The notes: a model not told the origin generated them from the letters alone. A stretch of 64,000 nucleotides of DNA from Firmicutes bacterium UBA6806 (GCA_002452745.1 DKFC01000014.1:1-64000); one strand, 5' to 3'; shown: positions 33,204-43,859, counted from the stretch's first letter. Made by a program: numbers and translations.

Positions 33204-36200
33204 TTATGCAAATGAGAATAAGGATAATTGATTATCTTCCGGCATCTCGTCAAAACAGCCGTGAACCTTCATTGCCTCTATTACAGTCTTAGAAACTTTT
33301 GTCTTACTTTGGAAATCTTCAATGGATAAGAACTCCGTTCCCAAGTCTCGGATTTCCTGAATGCTCACTGCGGCACTGGACCCAACACCTTGCAGCGCCA
33401 GAAACGGAGGGAGTATCTTCCCGTCAACAATTTTGAACTTTTCTGCGTCAGATTGTTGCAAGTCCACTTTCATAAAGCCAAATCCACGGCTGTACATTTC
33501 GTCGGCAATCTCAAGAATTGAAAACAAATCTTGTTCCTTCTTAGAAGGTTTCTCAATTTCTTCAAGTTCCTTCATCTTAGCTCTAATGACAACATTGCCC
33601 TTGCAAATCAATTCCGCATCAAAGTCATCGACTTTTGTCGAAAAGTAAGTGGCATAAAATGCCAGCGGATGATGCACCTTAAAATAGGCAATCCGAACAC
33701 TCATCATAACATAGGCAACCGCATGCGCCTTTGGAAACATGTATTGAATGGTCTGACATGAGTTGATATACCAGTCAGGCACTTTTTTAGCTTTCATATC
33801 TTCAATATCCTGTTCACCAAGGCCCTTGCCCTTACGTACTTTTTCCATAATTTTAAAGGAGGTAAGCGGCTCAAGTCCTTGCTGAAGCAGGTAGTTCATA
33901 ATATCGTCCCGCGTTGCGATAACATCTTTAATGGTAACCACATTCCCCCGAACAAGGTCTTGCGCATTGTTAACCCACACGTCAGTTCCATGCGATAAAC
34001 CCGATATACGCACTAAATCCGAAAAGGTCTTTGGCTGTGTATCTCTGAGCATTTGACGAACAAATTTGGTTCCAAACTCAGGGATTCCGAGGCTTCCTAT
34101 ATCTAGGACATAGCTTTCATCTTGTATTTTAAGCGAATCTGTTTTGGTAAAAATCATCATCGTTTCAGGATCGCCAAGTGGAATATCAAAGACATCCACC
34201 CCAGTGAGTTCTTCAAGATACTTGATAATGGTCGGAACGTCGTGTCCCAGTATATCCAGCTTTAACAACCGTCCACTGATGGAGTGATAGTCAAAATGTG
34301 TGGTAATTACGTCCGAATTCACATCATTTGCCGGGTACTGAATTGGACAAAATTCATGAATATCATGATCTCTTGGAACGACCATAATCCCGCCTGGATG
34401 CTGTCCCGATGTCCGTTTAATACCTGTGAGCCCCTGTGCAAGTCTTTCAATTTCATAGCGGTGAACCTCAGTTTCACGCTCTTCAAAGTACTTCTTCACA
34501 TACCCATAAGCCGTCTTCTCAGCAATTGTACCAATTGTTCCAGCCTTAAACGTCTTACCTGTTCCAAAGAGAACTTCACAATATTTATGGGCATTTGCTT
34601 GATAAATCCCTGCAAAGTTGAGGTCGATATCCGGCTCTTTATCGCCATCAAATCCTAAGAAGGTTTCAAATGGAATATCGTGCCCATCTTTAAACAGTGG
34701 TTCACCACATTCTGGGCAAATCTTGTCTGGCATGTCCACACCAGCCGAATAGCTGCCGTCAGTGATAAATTCTGAATATTGGCAGGTCTTGCAGATATAA
34801 TGCGGCGGCAGAGGATTTACTTCCGTTATGTCGCTCATAGTTGCCGCAAAAGAAGATCCAACCGATCCACGTGAGCCAACTAGAAATCCATCATCCAGCG
34901 ATTTTTTTACCAGCTTTTGAGCGATAATGTACATAACAGCATAACCGTTGCCGATAATTGATGTTAGTTCTCTGTCAATTCTCTTTTCAACAATTTCAGG
35001 AAGCGGAACGCCATAAATACGCTCTGCTTTGTTCATACACATCTCTCTAAACTCTTCATCAGCACCGTCGATTTTAGGTGGAAATGTTCCCTTTGGAACC
35101 GGCAAAATTGCATCACATGAATCCGCAATCTTCTTTGGATTGTCTATGACAATTTCTTTGGTTCGACTGCCTAAATATTCAAACTCCGCCATCATTTCCT
35201 CAGTGGTTCTAAAGTACAGTGGCGCTTGATCGTCGGCATCGCTGAAGCCATTTCCAGCCATGAGAATTCGCCTATAAACCTCGTCCTCTGGGTCGAGAAA
35301 ATGGACATCACAAGTTGCAACGGTTGGTTTCCCAAATCTATCTGCCAAGTCTACAATCCTCAAGTTAATTTCTTCAAGTTCCCGTTGATCCCTTACCTTG
35401 CCAGATCTAATCATAAAGGCGTTGTTGCCTGTTGGCTGAATTTCAAGATAATCATAAAATTCAGCAATGGATTCAATCACTTCAGGCTCGCGGTTGTTCA
35501 TAATAGCTTTATAGAGTTCACCACTTTCACAGGCGCTTCCCAGTATTAGTCCTTCACGTTTTGCTACTAGAGTGCTCTTCCGAATCCTTGGCTTTCTATA
35601 AAAAGTCTTCAAACTCGACTCAGATACAATTTCATATAAGTTTCTCAATCCAGTTTGATTTTTTGCCAGTAAAATAACATGGGACATGTCCATCATTTGG
35701 AAGTTCATTTCCTTAGCTGCCAGATAATTAATTCCAACTAGATCATTTACACCTTTTTCCTTTAACATTTCAACAAATTTTGTAAAGACTCTGCCAGTTG
35801 CCTCTGCATCTGCAACAGCTCTATGGTGATCTACAAGTGAAATTTTAAGGTACTTTGTAATGGCCTTCAAATTATGTTTTTTGATTTCTGTCAGCAACAG
35901 TCGGCTCAGCGCCAACGTATCCAAGATGAGATTGTCAAACGGCAACCCCTGAACCTTGCAGTTGTATCGGATAAAAGAGGCATCAAATGTAGCATTATGT
36001 GCCACAACTGGGCAATTACCTATAAATTCCATAAATTTCGGTAAAATGATGTCGATACTCTCTTTATTTTTAACCATGTTGTTATTGATACCTGTGAGGT
36101 CAACAATATGAGGCGGGATGTCTCTAAGCGGATTTATCAGTTCACTGAAACTTTCCACCACGCTTCCCTGTTTTATCTTAACCGCACCGATTTCAATAAT

Positions 36201-37490
36201 GCTGTCATTGTTATAAGAAAATCCAGTTGTCTCAATATCAAAGACCACAAAACTATCATCTAAGCTATAGTCATTGGCATTTAGAATCATTTCACTCTCA
36301 TCATCAATCAAATAGCCTTCAAGTCCATAAATCACCTTGATTTTATCACCTGCAAAAGAAGCGGCATCGGGAAAGGCTTGTAAAACACCGTGATCTGTTA
36401 TAGCAATGGCTTCATGTCCCCAGTCAATGGCCGTATTAATGATTTTTTTGACGGAGGTAATCCCATCCATCTCGCTCATATTTGTATGAAGATGAAGTTC
36501 TACCCGCTTTTCTTCAGCATTGTCCTGTCTTTTTTCTTCTTTTTTGCCTTCGTTGATTGCTGTAAACTGTAAAATTCTCTCTTTATCAAACTGATCAAAC
36601 CGATTGACACCCTCAATGAGATACCATTGATTTTTTTTGACACTTTCAGCTAGCTCAGTGTATTCGTTCTTCTTGAGGAATTGCTTACAGCAAATGGCAT
36701 TTGTGCCGTCAGAGACATAGATCTTGTAGAGGAACTTGCCTCCTTTTAGTTCTCTTTCTTCAGTGGCAATCACCTTGCCTTCAATGGCATAGACTTCCTC
36801 TTCCTGTTCAATGTCCTTAATATATGAAATTTGTCGCTTAATTCGATTTCTAAAGATTACACCCGCTGGCTTATCACCACTAGAAGACTTTGAACTGACT
36901 TTTGGCGACTCTTGCCTTCTAAGCTGATCTTCATTAAATCCAGATGTGGCGTTTTGGACGATTGCCTCGATTTCTTCGCTCTTCATTCTCTCAAAAGCCT
37001 CAAGTCCTTCTGTATCTGATTTTAAGGCCTTTGTAGATACGGGGAATGTCTTGTTCAGATTTTTTAGACAAATTTTATCTATAAGTTCCGAAGTATTGTA
37101 CTGATGAAACGTGTTTTCAAGCCCCTCATCTTCAAATGTTATGGCAATTCCATCATCTGCAAAATCAACTTGACTTTTCTTTAAAATGCTGGCAACAGCA
37201 GGGTTGTTTCGACGGATGACAAATAAGATGTTTTCCCAGTGTTCTGAGATATTTACCTCACCATCTTCCACATGCGCTGTCTCAACACCGACTTCAAAGT
37301 GATTGACATGAGGCAGCGTCTGGCTCAACCTCGTCTTCAACTTGTCAATATTCTTTGTCGGTATAAATCTTTGAGAATTGAGGCGTATGGTCAAAGCATT
37401 TTTTTCTTTTAAATATTCTATTTTTTTGATTTCTATATCATTGACCTGCAAAGAGTCTGCAATCAATTCATTAAAGGGAATTCGACCCAT
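33204..37490 (-). CDS. polC: DNA polymerase III alpha subunit, PolC type
   Basis: Replicative polymerase of Gram-positive bacteria, 1428 residues. Order of domains: N-terminal domain, OB fold (about 240-320), PHP domain split by the exonuclease (VELHLHTNMSEMDG near 332), DEDDh proofreading exonuclease (VVFDIETTGFSY near 413 and HHRAVADAEATG), palm with GSRGSVGSSFA and PDIDLNFAG near 950, a CPxCG-type zinc motif (CKTCQYSEF ... CPECGEP), fingers and C-terminal domains. ATG 37490 follows AAGGTAGAG; two ATGs further upstream lack sites. It lies next to ispG and rseP as in related genomes. Confidence 0.97.
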   Translation of the reverse strand: MGRIPFNELIADSLQVNDIEIKKIEYLKEKNALTIRLNSQRFIPTKNIDKLKTRLSQTLPHVNHFEVGVETAHVEDGEVNISEHWENILFVIRRNNPAVASILKKSQVDFADDGIAITFEDEGLENTFHQYNTSELIDKICLKNLNKTFPVSTKALKSDTEGLEAFERMKSEEIEAIVQNATSGFNEDQLRRQESPKVSSKSSSGDKPAGVIFRNRIKRQISYIKDIEQEEEVYAIEGKVIATEERELKGGKFLYKIYVSDGTNAICCKQFLKKNEYTELAESVKKNQWYLIEGVNRFDQFDKERILQFTAINEGKKEEKRQDNAEEKRVELHLHTNMSEMDGITSVKKIINTAIDWGHEAIAITDHGVLQAFPDAASFAGDKIKVIYGLEGYLIDDESEMILNANDYSLDDSFVVFDIETTGFSYNNDSIIEIGAVKIKQGSVVESFSELINPLRDIPPHIVDLTGINNNMVKNKESIDIILPKFMEFIGNCPVVAHNATFDASFIRYNCKVQGLPFDNLILDTLALSRLLLTEIKKHNLKAITKYLKISLVDHHRAVADAEATGRVFTKFVEMLKEKGVNDLVGINYLAAKEMNFQMMDMSHVILLAKNQTGLRNLYEIVSESSLKTFYRKPRIRKSTLVAKREGLILGSACESGELYKAIMNNREPEVIESIAEFYDYLEIQPTGNNAFMIRSGKVRDQRELEEINLRIVDLADRFGKPTVATCDVHFLDPEDEVYRRILMAGNGFSDADDQAPLYFRTTEEMMAEFEYLGSRTKEIVIDNPKKIADSCDAILPVPKGTFPPKIDGADEEFREMCMNKAERIYGVPLPEIVEKRIDRELTSIIGNGYAVMYIIAQKLVKKSLDDGFLVGSRGSVGSSFAATMSDITEVNPLPPHYICKTCQYSEFITDGSYSAGVDMPDKICPECGEPLFKDGHDIPFETFLGFDGDKEPDIDLNFAGIYQANAHKYCEVLFGTGKTFKAGTIGTIAEKTAYGYVKKYFEERETEVHRYEIERLAQGLTGIKRTSGQHPGGIMVVPRDHDIHEFCPIQYPANDVNSDVITTHFDYHSISGRLLKLDILGHDVPTIIKYLEELTGVDVFDIPLGDPETMMIFTKTDSLKIQDESYVLDIGSLGIPEFGTKFVRQMLRDTQPKTFSDLVRISGLSHGTDVWVNNAQDLVRGNVVTIKDVIATRDDIMNYLLQQGLEPLTSFKIMEKVRKGKGLGEQDIEDMKAKKVPDWYINSCQTIQYMFPKAHAVAYVMMSVRIAYFKVHHPLAFYATYFSTKVDDFDAELICKGNVVIRAKMKELEEIEKPSKKEQDLFSILEIADEMYSRGFGFMKVDLQQSDAEKFKIVDGKILPPFLALQGVGSSAAVSIQEIRDLGTEFLSIEDFQSKTKVSKTVIEAMKVHGCFDEMPEDNQLSLFSFA

Positions 37491-37610
37491 GATCTCTACC
37501 TTTCCGTTAAACACAAACTTCATTTTTACTGACTTCATCTGATTATTTAGATTCTAACAAAGACAAAAACCGATTCGCAGCATGGGCTGAAAAGCGGTAT
37601 CGTCCTATCC

Positions 37611-38654
37611 TTAATATTTTTCGATTTCTTCAAGGAGTGCTTCCATAACATCCGCTTCCTTAACTTTTCGAACAACCAATCCTTTTTTGAACAAGAGGTA
37701 TTCGCCTTTGCCACCGGCAATGCCAATATCTGCCTCCTTCGCCTCCCCAGGGCCGTTCACTGCACAGCCCATAATAGCTACTGTAATCTGCTTGTCAATT
37801 TTGGCAATCTCCTTTTCGACTTTCTTGGCGAGTTCGATTAAATCAACCTGGGTTCTTCCACAGGTTGGACAGGCAATAATTTTGATGCCAAAACTTCTGA
37901 GATCAAGTACTTCCAATATTTTCTTGGCAACCTCAATCTCTTCAACGGGCTCATCCGTCATGGTCACTCGGATGGTATCTCCAATCCCCTCAAGCAACAG
38001 CGCACCAATTCCAATAGCAGATTTTACAGTACTTGTAAACTTAGTTCCAGCCTCTGTAATGCCAAGATGCAGGGGATAATCAACTTTTTCACTCAACAAT
38101 TTATACGCCGCCACTGTTATGGCAACATCAGATGCCTTAATCGAAATAGCCATGTCGTAAAAATCTAGGTCCTCAAGTATTTTTACATGCTGCATAGCGC
38201 TTTCCACAAGTGCTTCTGCTGTGAGCCCACCATATTTTTCATATATTTCTCGGTCAAGCGACCCACCATTGACGCCGATTCGAATTGCTACATGATTCTG
38301 CTTTGCCAGTTCAACCACTTCTCGAACTTTATCTATACTGCCGATATTGCCGGGATTCAATCTAATCTTATCGGCCCCACTTCGTATTGCCTCAAGAGCC
38401 AATCTGTGGTCAAAGTGAATATCAGCCACCAGCGGAATTCCGATTTCCTTCTTTATGTCTGCAATGGCCTTTGCAGCAGCCATTGTCGGCACAGCAACCC
38501 TCACAATCTCACAACCAGCTTTTTCAAGCTCGTTTATTTGCTTGATGGTGGCAGCTGCATCTTCTGTCTTTGTATTTGTCATAGACTGAATCCAAACGGG
38601 ATTGTTCCCGCCTAGCTTCAGATTTCCCACACTTATTTCTCTAGTTGTCTTCAT
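37611..38654 (-). CDS. ispG: 4-hydroxy-3-methylbut-2-enyl diphosphate synthase
   Basis: Iron-sulfur enzyme of 347 residues in the MEP isoprenoid pathway, converting MEcPP to HMBPP. The TIM-barrel part has VADIHFDHRLAL and RLNPGNIG; cluster cysteines are in IACPTCGRTQVDL and MGCAVNGPGEA. Start ATG 38654 follows AAGGAG. It is between rseP and polC, close to dxr, the other pathway gene here. Confidence 0.97.
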   Translation of the reverse strand: MKTTREISVGNLKLGGNNPVWIQSMTNTKTEDAAATIKQINELEKAGCEIVRVAVPTMAAAKAIADIKKEIGIPLVADIHFDHRLALEAIRSGADKIRLNPGNIGSIDKVREVVELAKQNHVAIRIGVNGGSLDREIYEKYGGLTAEALVESAMQHVKILEDLDFYDMAISIKASDVAITVAAYKLLSEKVDYPLHLGITEAGTKFTSTVKSAIGIGALLLEGIGDTIRVTMTDEPVEEIEVAKKILEVLDLRSFGIKIIACPTCGRTQVDLIELAKKVEKEIAKIDKQITVAIMGCAVNGPGEAKEADIGIAGGKGEYLLFKKGLVVRKVKEADVMEALLEEIEKY

Positions 38655-38702
38655 ATATCGCTCCTTGTATCCGCCTAAACGTCTACACAAGTCATTTCCC
38701 CA

Positions 38703-39701
38703 TTATAGTTTAGAAATATCCCTAAAGACTAAAAATGCCATCAGTCCCAGTAATATGACAAATCCAACATAGTGTACATAACCTTCTTTTTCTCTATTAA
38801 TAGGTCTACCTAACACCATTTCAATTAGGACAAAAATAATGCGGCCGCCATCTAGCGCTGGGAACGGCAACAAATTTACGATCCCGAGGTTGATTGAAAT
38901 ATACGCCGCTATGAACAGCAGATTCAACAGCCCCGCTTGTGCTGCTTGTCCAATTACATTTACAATGCCCACTGGTCCAACAATTTCTCCTTCAACTTTG
39001 TTTGAACCAAGTTGAGTGAAGAACTTAAATATGTCTGTGAAGAAGGTTCCAAACTGCTTTGCAGCCAATGTAAAGGACTGACCCATCTGTCTTACCGGCA
39101 ATGATGAAATCCCAATTCTATAAGTATTGTCGGTTGGATCAATTGTCGGCGTAACCCCCAGTACCATTTGGCTTCCATCTCGCATAATTTCAATAGTCAA
39201 TTTTGAACCGTCACTACTGTCGATTCCCTCAATAACGGATTCCCATGAATCAATTGGCGTGTCGCCAATCCTTATAATTTTGTCACCACTTTGAATTCCA
39301 GCAACTTCAGCCGGACTCCCTTCAAGCACTTGATCTACTATGTTTGACGGATAACCAACACTGAACATGATAATGACAATCAAAACATACGCTAGCAGGA
39401 AATTCATCATCGCCCCTGCTGCCAAAACAATCAATCGCTGCCACGGCTTTTTCTGGACAAAACTTCTTGGGTCATCAGACTCGCCATCTTCACCTTCCAT
39501 TCGAACATAGCCTCCAATTGGGAACAAGCGAACAGAATAAAGTGTTTCAGGCCCTTGCTTTTTTAAAACGGACGGTCCCATCCCAAGTGAAAATTCATGA
39601 ATTCTAATCCCATTGAGTCTCGCTGTTATAAAATGTCCAAATTCATGCGATAATACGATAATCCCAAAAACAAATATAAAACTTATAATCTTTAATAGCA
39701 T
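38703..39701 (-). CDS. rseP: Site-2 intramembrane protease RseP/RasP
   Basis: Membrane zinc protease of 332 residues cleaving anti-sigma factors and leftover signal peptides within the membrane. The HEFGH zinc motif is in the first helix (VLSHEFGHF near residue 18-22), a PDZ domain occupies the middle (SPAEVAGIQSGDKIIRIGD) and the third ligand motif is LPALDGGRI near residue 280. ATG 39701 follows AAAGGAT. It follows dxr by 12 bases. Confidence 0.96.
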   Translation of the reverse strand: MLLKIISFIFVFGIIVLSHEFGHFITARLNGIRIHEFSLGMGPSVLKKQGPETLYSVRLFPIGGYVRMEGEDGESDDPRSFVQKKPWQRLIVLAAGAMMNFLLAYVLIVIIMFSVGYPSNIVDQVLEGSPAEVAGIQSGDKIIRIGDTPIDSWESVIEGIDSSDGSKLTIEIMRDGSQMVLGVTPTIDPTDNTYRIGISSLPVRQMGQSFTLAAKQFGTFFTDIFKFFTQLGSNKVEGEIVGPVGIVNVIGQAAQAGLLNLLFIAAYISINLGIVNLLPFPALDGGRIIFVLIEMVLGRPINREKEGYVHYVGFVILLGLMAFLVFRDISKL

Positions 39702-39713
39702 AAGCAATCCTTT

Positions 39714-40868
39714 CTAGCGTCTACGACTTATTAAGTCAGCTACCAGTTGTCTCGTTTCAAGGTCCACTTTCAGAATTTTTTCTACAGTGAGTTCATTTTC
39801 ATTTTTAAAATTGGACATGACTTCAAGAATCGTATCCGATATGTCATAAAATTTTATCTCATCCTTCAAATATGCGTCCACCAGTATTTCATTTGCGGCG
39901 TTCATAACCGTTGGCATGATTCCTCCTATTTTTAAGGTGTCTATGGCAATTTTAAGGCATGGAAATCTATCCATATCTGGTTTAGAAAACGAGAGTTCTC
40001 CGAGTTTTGAAAAATCTATCCGCTCCAAATGGTTCTCATATCTGTCAGGATAGTCAAGCGCATAAATAATTGGCAATTTCATATCCGGCATGCCCATTTG
40101 AGCCATAACAGAAGCATCTTTAAACTGTACCATGGAATGAATGATACTCTGTGGATGTACCACCACTTCTATTTGATCTGGCGTCACATCAAATAGCCAC
40201 TTGGCTTCGATAAATTCAAGTCCCTTGTTCATAAGAGTGGCTGAATCAATGGTGATCTTTCTACCCATTGCCCAATTAGGATGTTTTAAAGCCTCTACTG
40301 CTCTCTTTTGAAAAATTTCGTCCTTGCTGAAGTGTCTAAATGCACCGCCAGAGGCCGTGAGCAATATTTTCTCAACAGAGCGACCCGCCTCACCATTTAA
40401 GCACTGAAATATTGCACTGTGTTCACTATCCACAGGTAAGATAGGAACATTGAGGGACTTCGCAAGTGGCATGATGATTTCACCAGCTGTGACAAGTGTC
40501 TCTTTGTTGGCTAAGGCAATTATTTTTCCTGCTTCAATCGCCCTAACAGTGGGCAGTAGCCCGATGTTGCCAACGACAGATGTCAATACAATATCCACTT
40601 CTGGATGTGTCACGACTTCCAAAAGGCCATCCATACCACAGAGAACCTTAACCTTCAAATGCCGTACGCTATCTTTCAGTTCATTGAAATGTGTTTCATC
40701 ATTGATAACCACATATTTAGGTCGGTACCTTTCCACTTGTTCAGCAATCTTTTTCACTTGACTGTTGCAGGTTAGCGCAAAGACCTGATAACGCTTGCTC
40801 TCTTCGATAATGTCAAGTGCTTGTGTTCCGATTGACCCCGTAGACCCCAGTATGGTTATTTGCTTCAT
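39714..40868 (-). CDS. dxr: 1-deoxy-D-xylulose 5-phosphate reductoisomerase
   Basis: NADPH-dependent enzyme of 384 residues that makes MEP, the committed step of the MEP pathway. The nucleotide-binding motif ILGSTGSIGTQALDI is at the N-terminus; metal and substrate motifs are LPVDSEHSAIFQCL, LTASGGAFR and HPNWAMGRKITIDSATLMNKGLE. It starts after AGGAGCG at 40868, 34 bases after cdsA. Confidence 0.97.
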   Translation of the reverse strand: MKQITILGSTGSIGTQALDIIEESKRYQVFALTCNSQVKKIAEQVERYRPKYVVINDETHFNELKDSVRHLKVKVLCGMDGLLEVVTHPEVDIVLTSVVGNIGLLPTVRAIEAGKIIALANKETLVTAGEIIMPLAKSLNVPILPVDSEHSAIFQCLNGEAGRSVEKILLTASGGAFRHFSKDEIFQKRAVEALKHPNWAMGRKITIDSATLMNKGLEFIEAKWLFDVTPDQIEVVVHPQSIIHSMVQFKDASVMAQMGMPDMKLPIIYALDYPDRYENHLERIDFSKLGELSFSKPDMDRFPCLKIAIDTLKIGGIMPTVMNAANEILVDAYLKDEIKFYDISDTILEVMSNFKNENELTVEKILKVDLETRQLVADLISRRR

Positions 40869-40902
40869 GTCACGCTCCTAATGTCACCCAAAAGTTGGGC
40901 TT

Positions 40903-41688
40903 TTATACTAAAAAGTTAAATATGACAATAAAATAATAGACCAGAGGCATGGTTATGATGATGCTGTCAAACCGATCCAGTACACCGCCATGTCCCGGCA
41001 TAATCTTTCCAAAATCCTTTATGTCAAATAGCCTCTTTATCTTAGAAGCAATCAAATCGCCCACTTGAGAGAGAATGCTGCCAATAAGCCCCAAAAAGAC
41101 CGCATAAAGTTGAAAATCAGGATTAAAGAAATGTGCATACATGTAACTAAAAATCAGACAGGCGATGACCCCACCAAGTGATCCCTCAACCGTCTTATTG
41201 GGACTGACAGATGGAATCAACGGCGTCGCCCCAATCAGTTTTCCCGTTAAATATGCAAATGTATCTGTTATAAAAGCAATGATAAATGGATACCAAATAA
41301 AAAAGTTACTGTCCAATTTCCAAATCATGATGATATGTGAAATTGAAAAGGCCACATAAAAAAATCCAACAAATGTCACCATACTTCCAATAAGGGTATG
41401 TTTTTTGTTAAGCATGGCCAATGTCAACAGCGAGAAGAGAAAAACAGCTATCACAAAATTATAGTAATCTTGAGGCATGTCCACGGATAGTCCGTAATAC
41501 CAAGCAGCTGATGCCACATAACCAAGCCATTTCTGGACATGATAGTGTTTTGAAAAAGCCTTGTAAAATTCAAATTGTCCTATAATACTCAGCAAAAAAG
41601 CTGCGAAAAAAAGTAAATATCCACCCTTAAATAGGACAAAGAACAAAATCGGTAATGCCACTATTGCTGAAATTGTTCGAAGTTTCAT
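40903..41688 (-). CDS. cdsA: Phosphatidate cytidylyltransferase
   Basis: Integral membrane enzyme of 261 residues that makes CDP-diacylglycerol, the donor used by pgsA. Seven or eight hydrophobic helices are seen; the family signature near the C-terminus is SKIKRLFDIKDFGKIMPGHGG followed by LDRFDS. ATG 41688 follows AGGGGTGG; a GTG three codons upstream overlaps this site. Confidence 0.95.
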   Translation of the reverse strand: MKLRTISAIVALPILFFVLFKGGYLLFFAAFLLSIIGQFEFYKAFSKHYHVQKWLGYVASAAWYYGLSVDMPQDYYNFVIAVFLFSLLTLAMLNKKHTLIGSMVTFVGFFYVAFSISHIIMIWKLDSNFFIWYPFIIAFITDTFAYLTGKLIGATPLIPSVSPNKTVEGSLGGVIACLIFSYMYAHFFNPDFQLYAVFLGLIGSILSQVGDLIASKIKRLFDIKDFGKIMPGHGGVLDRFDSIIITMPLVYYFIVIFNFLV

Positions 41689-41699
41689 AGAAGCCACCC

Positions 41700-42437
41700 C
41701 TACACCGCACCGTATCTGCGGTTTCTATTCTGATATTGATAAAGAGCATTTCTAAGTTTTTCCTCATTGAAGTCAGGCCAATAGCCCTTATCAAATACGA
41801 ATTCAGAGTAGGCAACTTGCCATAACATAAAATTACTAAGTCTTTGTTCTCCACTGGTTCGAATCAATAAATCTGGATCAGGCATCCCTTTGGTATAGAG
41901 ATGGTTAGAGATGAGCTTGTCATCAATTTCATCCAGTGTCACATCTCCCGCAGAACATGCTTTTGCAATCTCCCGAGCAGCTCTTACGAGCTCATCTCTT
42001 CCACCGTAATTCAACGCAATATTGAAATTCATTTCCCGATTATCCTTCGTGATTTCAAGTGCCTCTTCAACAACTTTCTTTGCGTAGTCGGGTAAAGCAT
42101 CAATATCGCCTAATATATTTATCTTAATGTGATTCTCATGAATTTCATCTATTTCAGATTTCATAAACTTCACGAGAATTTCCATCAAGCCATTGACTTC
42201 TTCTTCAGGTCGTTTCCAGTTTTCAGTCGAAAACGCATAAAATGATATGTTTTCGAGACCTATTTTCTTGCTTTCCATGACGATTTTCTTAAGCGTCTCT
42301 GTTCCGGCATTGTGACCGACTAATCTGGGAAGGCCACGTCTTTTAGCCCATCTCCCATTGCCGTCCATGATAAAAGCCACATGTTTAGGCAAATTGGTCA
42401 AATCAATTTCGGGACTCTTTTTTTTTCTAAACATCAT
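41700..42437 (-). CDS. uppS: Undecaprenyl diphosphate synthase (isoprenyl transferase)
   Basis: Cis-prenyltransferase of 245 residues making the lipid carrier for cell-wall synthesis. Motifs HVAFIMDGNGRWAKRRG (catalytic Asp), GHNAG and FSTENWKRP are intact, with LLIRTSGEQRLSNFMLWQ and ELVF-like FVFDKGYWPDF near the end. Two adjacent ATGs at the start; the first at 42437 has the better spacing from GAGG. Directly followed by cdsA. Confidence 0.97.
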   Translation of the reverse strand: MMFRKKKSPEIDLTNLPKHVAFIMDGNGRWAKRRGLPRLVGHNAGTETLKKIVMESKKIGLENISFYAFSTENWKRPEEEVNGLMEILVKFMKSEIDEIHENHIKINILGDIDALPDYAKKVVEEALEITKDNREMNFNIALNYGGRDELVRAAREIAKACSAGDVTLDEIDDKLISNHLYTKGMPDPDLLIRTSGEQRLSNFMLWQVAYSEFVFDKGYWPDFNEEKLRNALYQYQNRNRRYGAV

Positions 42438-42533
42438 CCTATAACCTCGTTTTCGGTTTATCTATTCTCTTTTGATTATTAAGTTGAGACCTTTGTTCCA
42501 TATTTCGTCAAGTCACTCTGAAAGGGTATTAAC

Positions 42534-42559
42534 TAAAAGCCCTCCAAAAGTTGGAGGGC
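42534..42559 (-). terminator. Intrinsic terminator after frr
   Basis: Nine-base perfect stem GCCCTCCAA with TTGGAGGGC and three-base loop (42539-42559), followed on the minus strand by TTTTAGTT. It ends the pyrH-frr unit ahead of uppS. Confidence 0.8.
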
Positions 42560-42565
42560 AATTGG

Positions 42566-43123
42566 TTATACTTCCATGATTTCATCTGTTTTTTTATTGA
42601 CCAACTGATCAATTGCTGTCACATGGTCATCAATAATCTTTTGAACTTCTTTTTCACCTGATGACAAATCATCTTCTGTGATTTCTTTGTTCTTTTGCAT
42701 TTTCTTTAATGCTTCAATTGCATCACGTCTTTCGTTCCTAAGTGCAACCTTAGCATCTTCACCTATTTTTTTAGCTTGCTTCGCAAGGTCTTTTCTTCTC
42801 TCTTCTGTAAGCATTGGCATAACCAATCTAATAACTTTTCCATCGTTGCTCGGATTGATTCCCAAGTCAGCAATTTGTATTGCCTTTTCGATATCTTTTA
42901 AAATGGACGTATCATATGGTTGAATTTGAATAATTCTAGGTTCAGGAACTGAAATACTAGCCAATTGTTTTACTGGTGTTTCAGAGCCGTAATAATCGAC
43001 TGCTACTCTATCTAAGATAAGCGGATTTGCTCTTCCAGCTCGTATGTGATTGAGCTCATCTCTCAAGACGCTTAAAGTCTTGTTCATTTTTTCACTTAAA
43101 TTCTCATGTACATGATTTCTCAT
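42566..43123 (-). CDS. frr: Ribosome recycling factor
   Basis: tRNA-mimicking factor of 185 residues that splits post-termination ribosomes with EF-G. Family landmarks: LRDELNHIRAGRANP, YYGSETPVKQLASISVPEPR and LTEERRKDLAKQAKKIGEDAKVALRN. It starts 3 bases after the pyrH stop. Confidence 0.97.
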   Translation of the reverse strand: MRNHVHENLSEKMNKTLSVLRDELNHIRAGRANPLILDRVAVDYYGSETPVKQLASISVPEPRIIQIQPYDTSILKDIEKAIQIADLGINPSNDGKVIRLVMPMLTEERRKDLAKQAKKIGEDAKVALRNERRDAIEALKKMQKNKEITEDDLSSGEKEVQKIIDDHVTAIDQLVNKKTDEIMEV

Positions 43124-43125
43124 TT

Positions 43126-43836
43126 CTACGCCTCCTCAATGATCGTTCCAACATTTAATCCGGAGCATGCTCTAATTATGTTTTCCGGTACATTTAAATC
43201 GAAAACAGAAATTGGAATCTGATTATCCATGCAAATTGTAATCGACGTCAAGTCCATTACACCCAGCTTTTGATTCAACACCTCTGAATAAGAAATCCTG
43301 TCATATTTTTTGGCGGTTTCACATTTCGCTGGATCACAATCATAGACGCCATCAATGTTCTTCGCTAAAAGAATCAATTCAGCATCAATCTCTGCTGCTC
43401 TAAGTGCGGCTGCCGTGTCAGTTGAAAAGAACGGACTTCCAGTACCAGCTGCAAATAAAACGACTTTACCTTCACTTAAATATTTAACTGCATTTTCTCT
43501 ATTATAGGCTTCGCCTACCTGCGGCATGGGAATCGCACTCAAAACCTTACTCTCTGTTCCCAGATATTTTAAGGCATCTGACATGGCAAGTGCATTCATC
43601 ACTGTTGCCAACATCCCCATATAATCAGCTGTTGTTCGCTCCATCTTCGGATTGCTTCTACCTCTCCAAAAATTTCCTGCTCCAATGACAACACCTATTT
43701 CAGCACCCAATTCTTGAAGTTGCTTTATATAGCCAGCAATGGATTGAACCATATCATAGTCAACCCCAGTGCCTTTCTCTCCGGCGAGAACCTCCCCGCT
43801 TAATTTAAGCAATACACGTTTATACTTAAGTTCCAA
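43126..43836 (-). CDS. pyrH: UMP kinase
   Basis: Hexameric uridylate kinase of 236 residues, amino-acid-kinase fold: KLSGEVLAG at the N-terminus, GAGNFWRGR, and FAAGTGSPFFSTDTAAALRA. The start is TTG 43836, eight bases after GGAGG; no ATG is near. It has its own predicted promoter after the tsf terminator. Confidence 0.97.
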   Translation of the reverse strand: MELKYKRVLLKLSGEVLAGEKGTGVDYDMVQSIAGYIKQLQELGAEIGVVIGAGNFWRGRSNPKMERTTADYMGMLATVMNALAMSDALKYLGTESKVLSAIPMPQVGEAYNRENAVKYLSEGKVVLFAAGTGSPFFSTDTAAALRAAEIDAELILLAKNIDGVYDCDPAKCETAKKYDRISYSEVLNQKLGVMDLTSITICMDNQIPISVFDLNVPENIIRACSGLNVGTIIEEA

Positions 43837-43859
43837 AGCACAACCTCCGTTCTAACTCT